Positions 56,872 through 64,000 of a stretch of 64,000 nt of DNA are shown piece after piece; position 1 is the first letter of the stretch; each line of letters starts with the position of its first letter. Below the pieces are notes generated by a model. The model saw only the letters and a list, made by a program, of their open reading frames with translations, was not told the DNA's origin and did no database searches. A program made the translations under genes and the position numbers. The DNA is from Paenibacillus sp. V4I7 (GTDB lineage Bacteria; Bacillota; Bacilli; Paenibacillales; NBRC-103111): contig NZ_JAUSZD010000002.1 of assembly GCF_030817275.1 (NCBI RefSeq), positions 3,844,001 to 3,908,000 on the forward strand, given 5' to 3'.

Positions 56872-57525
56872 TCATTCTACTCTTTCTAGGTTACCATTCG
56901 CATCCATCTTGAACCGTGGCTTCTCTTCTTCCTCTTCTTCAACAAGGAAGGCCATTTTCCGAGCACGATCCATAATTTGGATCAATGCTTTATAATCATC
57001 ATTCACAACACGATAATCCGTCTCAACTTCATTCACTTGTTTATTCAGCTTGTTGTTTTCTCTGCCAAGTCTATCTAGTTCGTCCTCTTTGTCTTGCAGT
57101 TCTTTTTCCAAGTTTTTAATATGACGATTCATATCTTGATACGTGTTTCTCCATTGTCTTAGAAACCGGATAACAGCATCAATCGATAATGTTTCTTCAG
57201 TGAATGTCTCTACTTTGCCCGTAGACAACTCAGGTCCATCCAGCAGTCCAATGGAAGAAGAACCGGAAATCGAGACGGCTGCATGCTTTTTGAGCTGCGT
57301 TCTTTTCTGGCGCTGCGCTTTGGCAATCTGAATAGCCGCTTCATATTTTTTCCTTACAAAACTGTTCCATCGGAATCCACATGCTGCCGCTGTACGCCCG
57401 ATGCGCTCTCCAACTTCTTCGAATGCTGATAATTGTGTACTTCCCTCTCGTATGTGACGCAGTGTCACTTCCGCTAAGATTAAGTCGTCTTCATCGCTCC
57501 AAGCATCTTGTCTAATTGCTGACAT
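56872..57525 (-). CDS. rsfA: RsfA-family prespore-specific transcriptional regulator
   Basis: The 217 residues have an N-terminal Myb/SANT-like DNA-binding domain (RQDAWSDEDDLILAEVTLRH, AACGFRWNSFVRKKY), a linker, and a coiled coil (about 125-190) before an acidic tail. This is the RsfA/YlbO architecture; RsfA modulates SigF-dependent genes in the forespore. The start ATG 57525 has TTAGGAGG. It is the third kind of sporulation regulator in the window besides SigE and SigG. Confidence 0.88.
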   Translation of the reverse strand: MSAIRQDAWSDEDDLILAEVTLRHIREGSTQLSAFEEVGERIGRTAAACGFRWNSFVRKKYEAAIQIAKAQRQKRTQLKKHAAVSISGSSSIGLLDGPELSTGKVETFTEETLSIDAVIRFLRQWRNTYQDMNRHIKNLEKELQDKEDELDRLGRENNKLNKQVNEVETDYRVVNDDYKALIQIMDRARKMAFLVEEEEEEKPRFKMDANGNLERVE

Positions 57526-57547
57526 ATGGTCGAACCTCCTAACATAA

Positions 57548-57619
57548 TATAGGGATCTTTGGCGTAGACAAAGTCTCTCCTTTGTGGGATCTTTGGTTCT
57601 TGCTCAAGACTCACCTATT
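57548..57619. repeat. Degenerate relative of the 37-bp repeat
   Basis: TATAGGGATCTTTGG, CGTAGA, CAAAGTCTCTCC is the reverse complement of the 4.3-kb unit with two base losses. A second, more diverged copy follows (TGGGATCTTTGG, TTGCTCAAGACTCACC). The spacing between the two GGGATCTTTGG cores is about 36 bp. It lies just upstream of rsfA. Confidence 0.75.
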
Positions 57620-57822
57620 GGGATGCATCATAATAAAGAATCAATTCGTAGAGAGCAGGGATAAATTGATTCGTGCCATTATTATTATTTCTATGCCCGT
57701 ACTAGAGTTCATAGAATCTATTTGATACTAAATGGTATTGCCAAATTTTTTGTCACTCATACATGGGATCCCGATAAAAAGACATACTACTACTATCTGA
57801 TGAAATGTTTTCAATTTCGTCA
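57620..57822. other. Intergenic region, nothing recognised
   Basis: About 200 bp of AT-rich DNA between the repeat and the promoter of the DUF2626 gene. I see an imperfect inverted repeat AATCAATTC/ATAAATTGATT near 57640-57672 but no open frame of merit or clear regulatory site. Confidence 0.4.
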
Positions 57823-57862
57823 CCGTTTGACGGTTTACACCGCTCATTTCAAACGGTATAAT
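57823..57862 (+). promoter_or_regulatory. Promoter with nested inverted repeats, upstream of the DUF2626 gene
   Basis: TTTACA (57834-57839), a 17-bp spacer and perfect TATAAT (57857-57862) form a strong SigA-type promoter. An 8-bp inverted repeat CCGTTTGA (57823-57830) / TCAAACGG (57849-57856) brackets the -35 and spacer, and a smaller palindrome CGGTTTACACCG covers the -35 itself. This looks like an operator for a dimeric repressor, which I cannot name. Confidence 0.65.
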
Positions 57863-57910
57863 GTGTTGTAGTTAAAGTGCAACGTGGTATGAGAGGGGGA
57901 TGTTACGAGA

Positions 57911-58141
57911 ATGGATCGCATGTTTCGGGTTCTAGGTTTTTGGACACTTGTTATCGCACTAATGAGCTTAGCTGGCGATATGATACCTATGTCTCTGATT
58001 TTCTTTTTTCAAACTGCCGTATTCGTCATTCTAGGCTATATGCGCTTGTCAGAACGAACTTACATATTGTTGTTCTGGGGATATATGATTATTTCCTTCA
58101 GCGGATTTACGTATTGGTCATTTTTCAAAATGTCTGTCTAA
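57911..58141 (+). CDS. DUF2626 small membrane protein (YqgY-like)
   Basis: A 76-residue protein with a predicted three-helix membrane topology (about 8-25, 28-45, 50-70) and the sequence pattern of DUF2626 (MDRMFRVLGFWTL, YMRLSERTYI). Function unknown. The ribosome-binding site GAGGGGG is about 11 bases from ATG 57911. A strong promoter and a terminator make it a single-gene unit. Confidence 0.8.
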   Translation: MDRMFRVLGFWTLVIALMSLAGDMIPMSLIFFFQTAVFVILGYMRLSERTYILLFWGYMIISFSGFTYWSFFKMSV

Positions 58142-58168
58142 TACCTACAACAATAACAACAAGCAAAA

Positions 58169-58206
58169 AGGTGAACCGCCTGTTACTCAGCGGCTCACCT
58201 TTTTTT
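58169..58206. terminator. Bidirectional terminator between the DUF2626 and methyltransferase genes
   Basis: An 11-bp stem AGGTGAACCGC / GCGGCTCACCT with one mismatch is followed by seven T on the plus strand; the minus strand has a T-rich tail too. It overlaps the last codons of the methyltransferase gene. Confidence 0.88.
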
Positions 58207-59338
58207 CATTGGGAAGAGATTGTTTGCTTGCGATGAACACTTTGAATAGCTCACTCATTTGATCGCTTAGAAGCAACTGCCTGATTGAGCGATTTCGCTT
58301 AGACACTTCACTGAAAGGATTCGGATCAAAGTGGTCTTGAAGCCTTTGCAATATCCCTTGCTCCACCAGAAACTCCCTTTGCGTCTGAAGTTTGCAGTGA
58401 GTAAAGCCACCCTGTCTTGCAGCTATTTGACAAGAACTAAAGTTAACATGAGATGTCATATCCTGCTCACCCTGGTGGATGAATGGGTCATCCTGAGCTT
58501 GATGCTTGCGATAGCACATTAATGTTCCATTATACCGGTGAGAAGCAAATAGTTCTTCTGCTGTATCGCCATAATCAATGATTATGCAGCTCCCGCTACG
58601 GATCCGTTCAGCTACACGTGAGACCCAACTCTCAGCTTCAAGGTTTATCTCCCCTATTTGACCATCCAACCATTGAACTTCGGAACGTTCTAGGAAGTCT
58701 AATATATGTTGGGAGCTGATAGGACGCCAAATTTCCCGAAAAGTCTGTTCCTCCTCTTGCCATTCCACATAGGACTCTTGGAAAAGCAAGTCTTTATAGC
58801 GAATTCGGTGTACTGGGAAAGCATCCAGCAGTTCATTCGCAAGAACATAAACTTGATCTTGCGGCGACTGACCCAACCATTCTGTTTCACTTGTAAAGTG
58901 AATAACTTGGGCATGCTCTTCAAGCAATGATCGCTGTTTCTGACGATGATAAGCACTAGATTCAATGATTGTATAGGTTAAACGAGCATATACGGCGGGT
59001 TCAACTCGCATTATTTCGCCCATGATGTGAAGGGCCATACGCCCGTTGCCCCCTCCCCATTCAACGATATGAACGGGTTTAGTAGGAGGACTTTCATTAT
59101 TCAGCTGCTTACAAATAAATGATGCCACCATTTCCCCCATCACCGAACCAATAGAGGAACTTGTATAGAAATCTCCTTGCTTACCGATTTTTGGCCTCTC
59201 ATTTCGATAGTAGCCATACGGTTCGCTGTATAGACAAATTTCCATATAATCTCTGAATGTGATCGCTTGAAATTCTGCTGACTGAATGGACTCTTTTAAG
59301 GCTGTCACAACACTTGGGTGTCCGAGCTGATGATTCAA
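58187..59338 (-). CDS. MidA/NDUFAF7-family SAM-dependent methyltransferase
   Basis: Class I methyltransferase family (COG1565); mitochondrial homologues methylate an arginine of complex I, the bacterial substrate is unknown. TTG 59338, eight bases after GGAGG, gives 383 residues; the frame begins at TTG 59371. Family motifs are RDYMEICLYSEPYGYY, GDFYTSSSIGSVMGEM, the SAM site VEWGGGNGRMA and NELLDAFPVHR. It is convergent with the DUF2626 gene and divergent from a lipoprotein gene. Confidence 0.88.
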   Translation of the reverse strand: MNHQLGHPSVVTALKESIQSAEFQAITFRDYMEICLYSEPYGYYRNERPKIGKQGDFYTSSSIGSVMGEMVASFICKQLNNESPPTKPVHIVEWGGGNGRMALHIMGEIMRVEPAVYARLTYTIIESSAYHRQKQRSLLEEHAQVIHFTSETEWLGQSPQDQVYVLANELLDAFPVHRIRYKDLLFQESYVEWQEEEQTFREIWRPISSQHILDFLERSEVQWLDGQIGEINLEAESWVSRVAERIRSGSCIIIDYGDTAEELFASHRYNGTLMCYRKHQAQDDPFIHQGEQDMTSHVNFSSCQIAARQGGFTHCKLQTQREFLVEQGILQRLQDHFDPNPFSEVSKRNRSIRQLLLSDQMSELFKVFIASKQSLPNEKKVSR

Positions 59339-59364
59339 TGAAGAACCCTCCAATTCTTTACTTA

Positions 59365-59393
59365 AAGACAAAACATAAGGAAACCATTATAAT
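59365..59393 (+). promoter_or_regulatory. Possible promoter of the lipoprotein gene
   Basis: AAGACA (59365-59370), a 17-bp spacer and perfect TATAAT (59388-59393) lie about 35 bp before the start codon at 59428. Confidence 0.55.
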
Positions 59394-59427
59394 GAAGAAG
59401 GATTTATGGAAGGAGAGATAGAAAAGC

Positions 59428-60393
59428 ATGTCAAAGAAGTGGATTACCTTAACAGCGGTAACGGCGATCAGCCTAATATCGTTGACAGCTTGTACAGACA
59501 ACACGAAGGTCAAAGAAGCACTTGAACAATCACTAAACAAACAAAAAGAAATGAAATCTTACACCTTCGATGGGAGCACAACATTAGCCATAAGCGATGG
59601 ATTGATGAAATCGTCCAACCCTTTAACTAACGGGTTGTTATCTTTGGTCAGAGAAAGCACAATCGATTGGAAGGGCATTAGCAATGTGGAGCCGCTCCAG
59701 TTCCAGACGGACTTGAAAATAACGCCTAAGGGCTCTACATCCCCTTTTGAGATTCCAATTCTCATTAAAGATAGCAAATTGTATTTTAATATGCCAGCAT
59801 TAAATAAAACAGCTGACGAGTATTATGCAATCGATTTACAAAAATTAAGTCAGAACAGTACTAGTCCATTAACCGTAGACACCTTGAAAAATACTTCTCA
59901 ATTGTCAACGACACTTGGTAATCTTATATTTAGCGGGATTGATCCAAAATGGTATAAAGAAGCCAAGGAACCAGTTAAGCTAAAAGACGGATCTTCTGCC
60001 AAATCCATTAGCGTTGAACTTACCAGTAAAAATGAAAAAGAATTGAATACGCTGCTGCAAACAAAGCTTCCAGAGTTTATTGGGTACTTACAAAACAATG
60101 GATTCCTTACAGCCGATAAAGCCGAACAATTCAAAAAAAATCAAGCAAATCTCTTGCAGCTCAAAGCTCCGGGTAAAATGGTTGTGGCCATAGATGACAC
60201 TGGCTTTATTCGCGACCAAACGATTGATGTTGGCTTCACCATAACCGTTGACGGCAAAGCGCAGGATAACCATATCCAGTTTCATCAAACGTATGACGCT
60301 ATCAATCAAGCTTCTCCATTAACGAAAGAATTACCGAAAAACGTTAAAAACTTCGATGAAATCCTTAAATTAATTACACCGGCAAAAAAATAG
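59428..60393 (+). CDS. Predicted lipoprotein, LolA/LppX-like fold suspected
   Basis: A 321-residue exported protein with a signal peptide and lipobox SLTAC (Cys22). I do not recognise a named family. The mature part alternates hydrophobic and polar residues in long beta-strand-like stretches (YTFDGSTTLAIS, LQFQTDLKITPKG, IPILIKDSKLYFNMP, GKMVVAIDDTGFIRDQTIDVGFTITVDG). Such a layout is seen in the half-barrel lipoproteins of the LolA/LppX/DUF6612 type, so lipid or cell-wall sensing is only a guess. ATG 59428 has AAGGAGAG. It has its own promoter and terminator. Confidence 0.75.
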   Translation: MSKKWITLTAVTAISLISLTACTDNTKVKEALEQSLNKQKEMKSYTFDGSTTLAISDGLMKSSNPLTNGLLSLVRESTIDWKGISNVEPLQFQTDLKITPKGSTSPFEIPILIKDSKLYFNMPALNKTADEYYAIDLQKLSQNSTSPLTVDTLKNTSQLSTTLGNLIFSGIDPKWYKEAKEPVKLKDGSSAKSISVELTSKNEKELNTLLQTKLPEFIGYLQNNGFLTADKAEQFKKNQANLLQLKAPGKMVVAIDDTGFIRDQTIDVGFTITVDGKAQDNHIQFHQTYDAINQASPLTKELPKNVKNFDEILKLITPAKK

Positions 60394-60403
60394 ATGTAAG
60401 GCA

Positions 60404-60439
60404 AAATACTTATCTCTTCCCAGAGGTAAGTATTTTTTT
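60404..60439 (+). terminator. Terminator of the lipoprotein gene
   Basis: Stem AAATACTTATCTCT with AGAGGTAAGTATTT (one mismatch, four-base loop) followed by TTTTTG. Confidence 0.88.
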
Positions 60440-60493
60440 GTGCTTCATTTAATAGAAATATGATAATCTGTTCTTAGGGGGAGAATTCGTTCA

Positions 60494-61588
60494 ATGACAT
60501 ATAAATTCGTAGCTATGATATTGTCCATTCTATTACTTACTCAAATAACACTACCACTTCCAACAATTTCAGCTGAAGAAAAGCCCCCTACACAAGACGA
60601 GGCGAAGGATCTCGTCCAAAAAGGGCTTACCATTTTCGAAATTGACAAAGAAGTTGGCCGATTAAATGAACAAGATGCAAGCATCGTTGCTCAAATCAAA
60701 CAAAATGAACAAGATATCATCAAGCAGAACAGCAATGTTGAAAACACCCGAAAACATGCCGGTAAAGTGCTGAGAGCTTATTATACAGGGGATCGAGATT
60801 CGATCTGGATGCTGCTGTTTACCGTTAGTTCCTTTACGGATGCATTGCGAATGTTCGAGTATCTGCAAATGATTATTAATAATGATCATCGCGCCTTATC
60901 CGCTTTCACCGAATCGTTTAAAAAATTGAAAAGCCTGCGAACCGTACTTGATTCTTCTCGCGTCGAGCTCCAGAAAACGAAAGAGAAATTCCTCACACAG
61001 CGTGAGAGACTCGTAAAGCTTCAAGAAGAGCTGGACAAACAACTAGCCGTCAGTGCACAAGCACAAGTCATAGAAGCCCAAATAAAAAGCTTAAATGACC
61101 AATGGAAGCAAGAAGGCATCCCTTTATTCCGCGAGTACTTGAATAGTTTATCATCAGCCTTCCGAGAGCTGCCACAGTATGTAACGAAAGAAAATAAATT
61201 CATGGACTTATCTTCTATCAAAAATCCAGTCATAACGATTAGTGATACGGATTTCAATGCTTACCTTCATTCAAAAAATGAACTCTTACAGAATTTGAAT
61301 TTTGAATTTGCCGATGGGTCGATCATTGCAAAAGGTAAAAAAGATCATGTACAAATCACGTTGAAAGGAATGTTTTTGTTGAAGGAACATCCCGACATGA
61401 ATGAAGTCCGCTTTGTTGTGGATAAACTTGAATTCAATGGCTTCCAACTGCCTGATACCACAATTGAAGACTTTATGAAAGAATTCCAGCTTGGTTTCAT
61501 CCCGAAAAAAATTGTCAATTATCTCGATGTCGTTAGTGTAGAGACGAAGAATGGCATCGCAGTTGTAAAACTCAAATTATCCCTGTAA
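60494..61588 (+). CDS. Exported coiled-coil protein with CwlO/PcsB-like N-terminus and no hydrolase domain
   Basis: A 364-residue protein with a signal peptide cut near ISAEE (residue 28). Residues about 35-225 form long coiled-coil helices around VLRAYYTGDRDSIWMLLFTV and FTDALRMFEYLQMIINND. This pattern resembles the FtsEX-interacting coiled coil of CwlO and PcsB (a segment of the type LRAMYxxGxxSYLxVLLxSxSFSDFL). The NlpC/P60 or CHAP catalytic domain of those proteins is absent. Instead residues about 235-364 form a beta-rich domain (FEFADGSIIAKGKKDHVQIT, EVRFVVDKLEFNGFQLP). ATG 60494 has AGGGGGAG. It could be a regulator of a wall hydrolase; this is inference. Confidence 0.7.
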   Translation: MTYKFVAMILSILLLTQITLPLPTISAEEKPPTQDEAKDLVQKGLTIFEIDKEVGRLNEQDASIVAQIKQNEQDIIKQNSNVENTRKHAGKVLRAYYTGDRDSIWMLLFTVSSFTDALRMFEYLQMIINNDHRALSAFTESFKKLKSLRTVLDSSRVELQKTKEKFLTQRERLVKLQEELDKQLAVSAQAQVIEAQIKSLNDQWKQEGIPLFREYLNSLSSAFRELPQYVTKENKFMDLSSIKNPVITISDTDFNAYLHSKNELLQNLNFEFADGSIIAKGKKDHVQITLKGMFLLKEHPDMNEVRFVVDKLEFNGFQLPDTTIEDFMKEFQLGFIPKKIVNYLDVVSVETKNGIAVVKLKLSL

Positions 61589-61625
61589 AGTAGCAGAGGA
61601 TAACGAAGTAAAGTGAGGACTACGA

Positions 61626-62114
61626 ATGGAACCAAAAATCGGTCTGATGATGGATCTGCCCGAAGGAAAAATACCTGGATTTTATGCGCAAATCGTTAAA
61701 GCTCTAGCAGGTAAAGTTGAATTATTTGATCGCGACAAAGAAATGCTTATTGTCAGCAATAAAGAACAACAGCTTGCTGCACTCGATGTTATGGCTCATT
61801 TCAATATCGAGACGAACCTCATGGAGCTTCGGCTGCTGCCGGATGACGCTGAATTGACTGATCTATTCAGCGATTATGGCTTTACAAGCCGCGCAGAACA
61901 CAATTATTTATACAATAAGCTTGTCGTACAATTCCGATTTACGGCAGATAGTCCTCAAGCTGAAATCGACCAAGCAGCCCTTCAGATCGAAGAGCACCTC
62001 CTCGCACAGTACCAGGCTCAGGATCACACTGTGTACGTCGTGGATCGACAGCTCGAAGAGCTCATGCAGGGAATTGCCAAAGCTTATCGATGCCGCATCG
62101 AGATGCTGCCTTAA
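61626..62114 (+). CDS. Hypothetical protein
   Basis: 162 residues, cytoplasmic (no signal or membrane segment), acidic, with mixed alpha/beta composition. I do not recognise it. The start ATG 61626 has GTGAGGA upstream. It follows the coiled-coil gene by 37 bp without a terminator, so they may be one operon. The sequence is well formed (no low complexity), with codon use like its neighbours, and a strong terminator follows directly, all supporting a real gene. Confidence 0.75.
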   Translation: MEPKIGLMMDLPEGKIPGFYAQIVKALAGKVELFDRDKEMLIVSNKEQQLAALDVMAHFNIETNLMELRLLPDDAELTDLFSDYGFTSRAEHNYLYNKLVVQFRFTADSPQAEIDQAALQIEEHLLAQYQAQDHTVYVVDRQLEELMQGIAKAYRCRIEMLP

Positions 62115-62120
62115 AACACG

Positions 62121-62163
62121 CAAAGAAGCCCACAACCCCTTATCGGTGGTGTGGGCTTCTTGC
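62121..62163. terminator. Bidirectional terminator between the hypothetical gene and phoH
   Basis: AAGAAGCCCACAAC and GTGTGGGCTTCTT form a 13-bp stem with an AACCCC/GGTGGT inner part. T-rich tails are short on both sides, so strength is uncertain. Confidence 0.7.
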
Positions 62164-62168
62164 ATTAT

Positions 62169-63500
62169 TCAGAGCAGATCGGCTGCTAATTGCGCTAGAT
62201 GCGAGCGTTCACCACGCTCAAGAGTGATATGTCCACTAATACCTTCCTGCTTGAAGCGTTCAACCACATAAGTTAATCCATTACTCGATGCATCGAGATA
62301 AGGATGATCAATTTGATCTGGATCGCCAAGAAGAACTATTTTACTGCCCTCTCCTACGCGGGAAACGATCGTTTTCACCTCATGCTTGGATAAGTTCTGC
62401 GCTTCATCAATAATAATGAATTGGCCGGGAATCGAGCGTCCTCGAATGTACGTCAGAGCTTCCACTTGAATACTACCGAGACCTGCTAGTATTTTTTCAA
62501 TGTCCCCTGGTTTTTTGGTATCAAACAGATATTCCAAATTATCATAGATCGGCTGCATCCAGGGACGCAGCTTTTCATCTTTTTCACCAGGCAGATAACC
62601 AATATCCTTGCCCATTGGAACAACAGGTCGAGCAATTAGCAATTTTTTATATTTACGATCATCCTCAATCTTCATAAGGCCCGCAGCTAACGTCAGCAGC
62701 GTCTTACCTGTACCCGCTTTCCCAGTAAGGGTGACGAGCGGGATGTCGTCATTGAGCAGGAGCTCAAGAGCCATTCGTTGCTGCGCGTTACGCGCGGCAA
62801 TCCCCCAGATGGGATCGTTACTCATGTAGAGCGGCTCCAGCTTTTTGGCATCGGGCGTCACTTTCAATAAAGCTGATTTGGAAGAACCTAACTCATCCCG
62901 TAAAATAACAAATTCGTGAGGATGCAGCATATAGCCCAAATTAAGCGATGTCACAGTCAAGAAACGGTAAGAATAAAACTCATCGATGATAGAAGGATGT
63001 ACGTATAACGTTATATATCCTGTGTACATATCCGTTTGTGCAACAATGCGATCAGTTAAATAATCCTGTGCAGGTATACCGAGGACATCTGCTTTAATAC
63101 GAACTAATGTATCTTTACTCACGATTACGACAGGTCTCGGATATTCATTAGCCTGCTCTTCTAGATGATAGTTGAGCGCGACCGCGAGAATTCGGTTATC
63201 ATTCGTTAATTCTGCAAATGTATCCTGCAGCTTCGCGAAGCTGCGATGATTGAGTTCCACTTTAATGCTGCCGCCACGATCGAGCGTGATGCCATCGGAC
63301 AAATTGCCTTTGGTTCTTAGTCCATCCAGCAATCTCGAAACATGTCTCGCATTACGGCCTATTTCGTCCGCATTTCGTTTCTTAGAATCGATTTCCTCCA
63401 ACACCACGGCGGGTATGACTACTTCATTATCTTCGAACGCGAATAAAGCATTAGGGTCCTGAAGCAGAACATTGGTATCCAACACGTAAATTTTTTTCAT
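62169..63500 (-). CDS. PhoH-family ATPase with N-terminal PIN domain (YlaK/PhoH2)
   Basis: 443 residues from ATG 63500, which follows GGGAGGGG; the frame continues to 63575 without a site. The N-terminal PIN nuclease domain starts KKIYVLDTNVLLQDP with acidic residues in VVLEEID and RILAVALNY. The PhoH ATPase follows, with Walker A GKAGTGKTLL and Walker B FIIIDEAQNLS. PhoH2 proteins are reported to be RNA helicases/RNases; the cellular role is not settled. The divergent ylaJ gene is the same neighbour as in B. subtilis ylaJ-ylaK. Confidence 0.9.
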   Translation of the reverse strand: MKKIYVLDTNVLLQDPNALFAFEDNEVVIPAVVLEEIDSKKRNADEIGRNARHVSRLLDGLRTKGNLSDGITLDRGGSIKVELNHRSFAKLQDTFAELTNDNRILAVALNYHLEEQANEYPRPVVIVSKDTLVRIKADVLGIPAQDYLTDRIVAQTDMYTGYITLYVHPSIIDEFYSYRFLTVTSLNLGYMLHPHEFVILRDELGSSKSALLKVTPDAKKLEPLYMSNDPIWGIAARNAQQRMALELLLNDDIPLVTLTGKAGTGKTLLTLAAGLMKIEDDRKYKKLLIARPVVPMGKDIGYLPGEKDEKLRPWMQPIYDNLEYLFDTKKPGDIEKILAGLGSIQVEALTYIRGRSIPGQFIIIDEAQNLSKHEVKTIVSRVGEGSKIVLLGDPDQIDHPYLDASSNGLTYVVERFKQEGISGHITLERGERSHLAQLAADLL

Positions 63501-63613
63501 TGGTGTGTCCCCTCCCAGATTTGGCGTTAGATCATTGGTTATATTAAATACATACAACCTAGCTGTGCCGGACAAACTAAACGCGAGATTTAGGAAAGAA
63601 AGGAACGATTCAA

Positions 63614-64000
63614 GTGAGACTATTGTGCGTAGTTATAGTATTTCTGACCCTCGCGGTTGGCTGTAGTCAAGCGCCGAAAAGTGGTGCCCCCTCTCAAGAT
63701 CCGAATCAAAATCAAGTAAAAGTTCAACAAATCGCCCCACAAAAGCTCGAGATAAAAGATTCAAAGGCTGTTGCAGAACGTTTGGAAAACTTAGCCACCA
63801 GTATCCCTCAGGTTGAAAGCGCGCACTGCGTCGTCTTCGGTGATACCGCCGTTGTCGGTATCAACATTAAGAAGGATTTGGATCGCGCAAAAGTCGGCAC
63901 CGTTAAGTATTCGGTAGCTGAAGCGCTCAAGAAAGATCCATACGGAGTTAACGCCATTGTTACAGCAGATTTGGACTTAGATCAACGCTTGCGCAACATT
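63614..64000 (+). CDS. ylaJ: YhcN/YlaJ-family sporulation lipoprotein, 3' end outside the window
   Basis: The plus frame starts at GTG 63614 behind AAAGGAAC and remains open for 129 codons to the edge. The signal peptide ends in lipobox LAVGC (Cys17). A short Gln/Pro/Ser linker is followed by the YhcN/YlaJ core (AVAERLENLATSIPQVESAHCVVFGDTAVVGINI and KDPYGVNAIVTADLDLDQRLRNI, given here only in part by position 55-129). Homologues are spore lipoproteins linked to germination and outgrowth. It is divergent from the phoH gene. Confidence 0.88.
   Translation, partial: MRLLCVVIVFLTLAVGCSQAPKSGAPSQDPNQNQVKVQQIAPQKLEIKDSKAVAERLENLATSIPQVESAHCVVFGDTAVVGINIKKDLDRAKVGTVKYSVAEALKKDPYGVNAIVTADLDLDQRLRNI

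Overview
This 64 kb window looks like the chromosome of an endospore-forming, meso-diaminopimelate-walled Bacillota of the Paenibacillaceae type (Paenibacillus-like). The basis is protein recognition and gene order: sporulation sigma factors beside ftsAZ, SpoVD/SpoVE inside the division and cell-wall (dcw) cluster, a PyrR-attenuated pyr operon, a T-box ileS, bacillithiol synthesis (bshC) and a ylaJ-phoH pair. No search was run. Nearly all of the window is dense core genome. I saw no insertion sequence, prophage, tRNA, rRNA or CRISPR array.

Layout. 1-4200 (minus): the 5' part of a pyrimidine operon, pyrR-pyrB-pyrC-carA, with a SigA-type promoter and PyrR attenuator; carA runs off the left edge. 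4213-8274 (plus): a 37-bp tandem repeat, then a heterodimeric ABC exporter with one degenerate ATP site. 8347-11459: dapH-dapL facing the aminotransferase patA, together the acetylated lysine/DAP route. 11491-13861: rluD and lspA (minus) and yteA (plus). 13913-21378 (minus): ylmC-pgeF-ylmE-sepF-ylmG-ylmH-divIVA, then ileS with its own T-box. 21384-24153: spoIIGA-sigE-sigG. 24388-44608 (minus): mraZ-rsmH-ftsL-pbp2B-spoVD-murE-murF-mraY-murD-spoVE-murG-murB-murA-divIB-ftsA-ftsZ. 44688-49212: a DUF4349 lipoprotein and a bshC-ahcY pair. 49355-55012: an oppABCDF importer. 55405-57525: rsfA-panE-DUF3397. 57911-64000: a DUF2626 membrane protein, a MidA-type methyltransferase, two poorly characterised exported proteins, a hypothetical protein, a PhoH/PIN ATPase and the start of a YhcN/YlaJ lipoprotein.

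Functional logic. PatA, DapH and DapL make DAP precursors. MurE carries the DNPR signature of DAP-adding enzymes, and MurA/B/D/F, MraY and MurG complete lipid II. Pbp2B, FtsL, DivIB, FtsA, FtsZ, SepF and DivIVA build the septum. SpoVD, SpoVE, SpoIIGA, SigE and SigG redirect this machinery during sporulation.

The most unusual feature is a family of short hairpin repeats (about 40-bp unit) that ends directly in the Shine-Dalgarno sequence of the downstream gene. It occurs before pyrR, the ABC exporter, lspA, divIVA, sigE and rsmH. The stems differ in sequence yet stay paired. A second, unrelated 37-bp repeat is tandem at 4.3-4.5 kb with a degenerate relative at 57.5 kb. All start-codon choices were made by eye from ribosome-binding sites; promoters and operators are consensus matches only.
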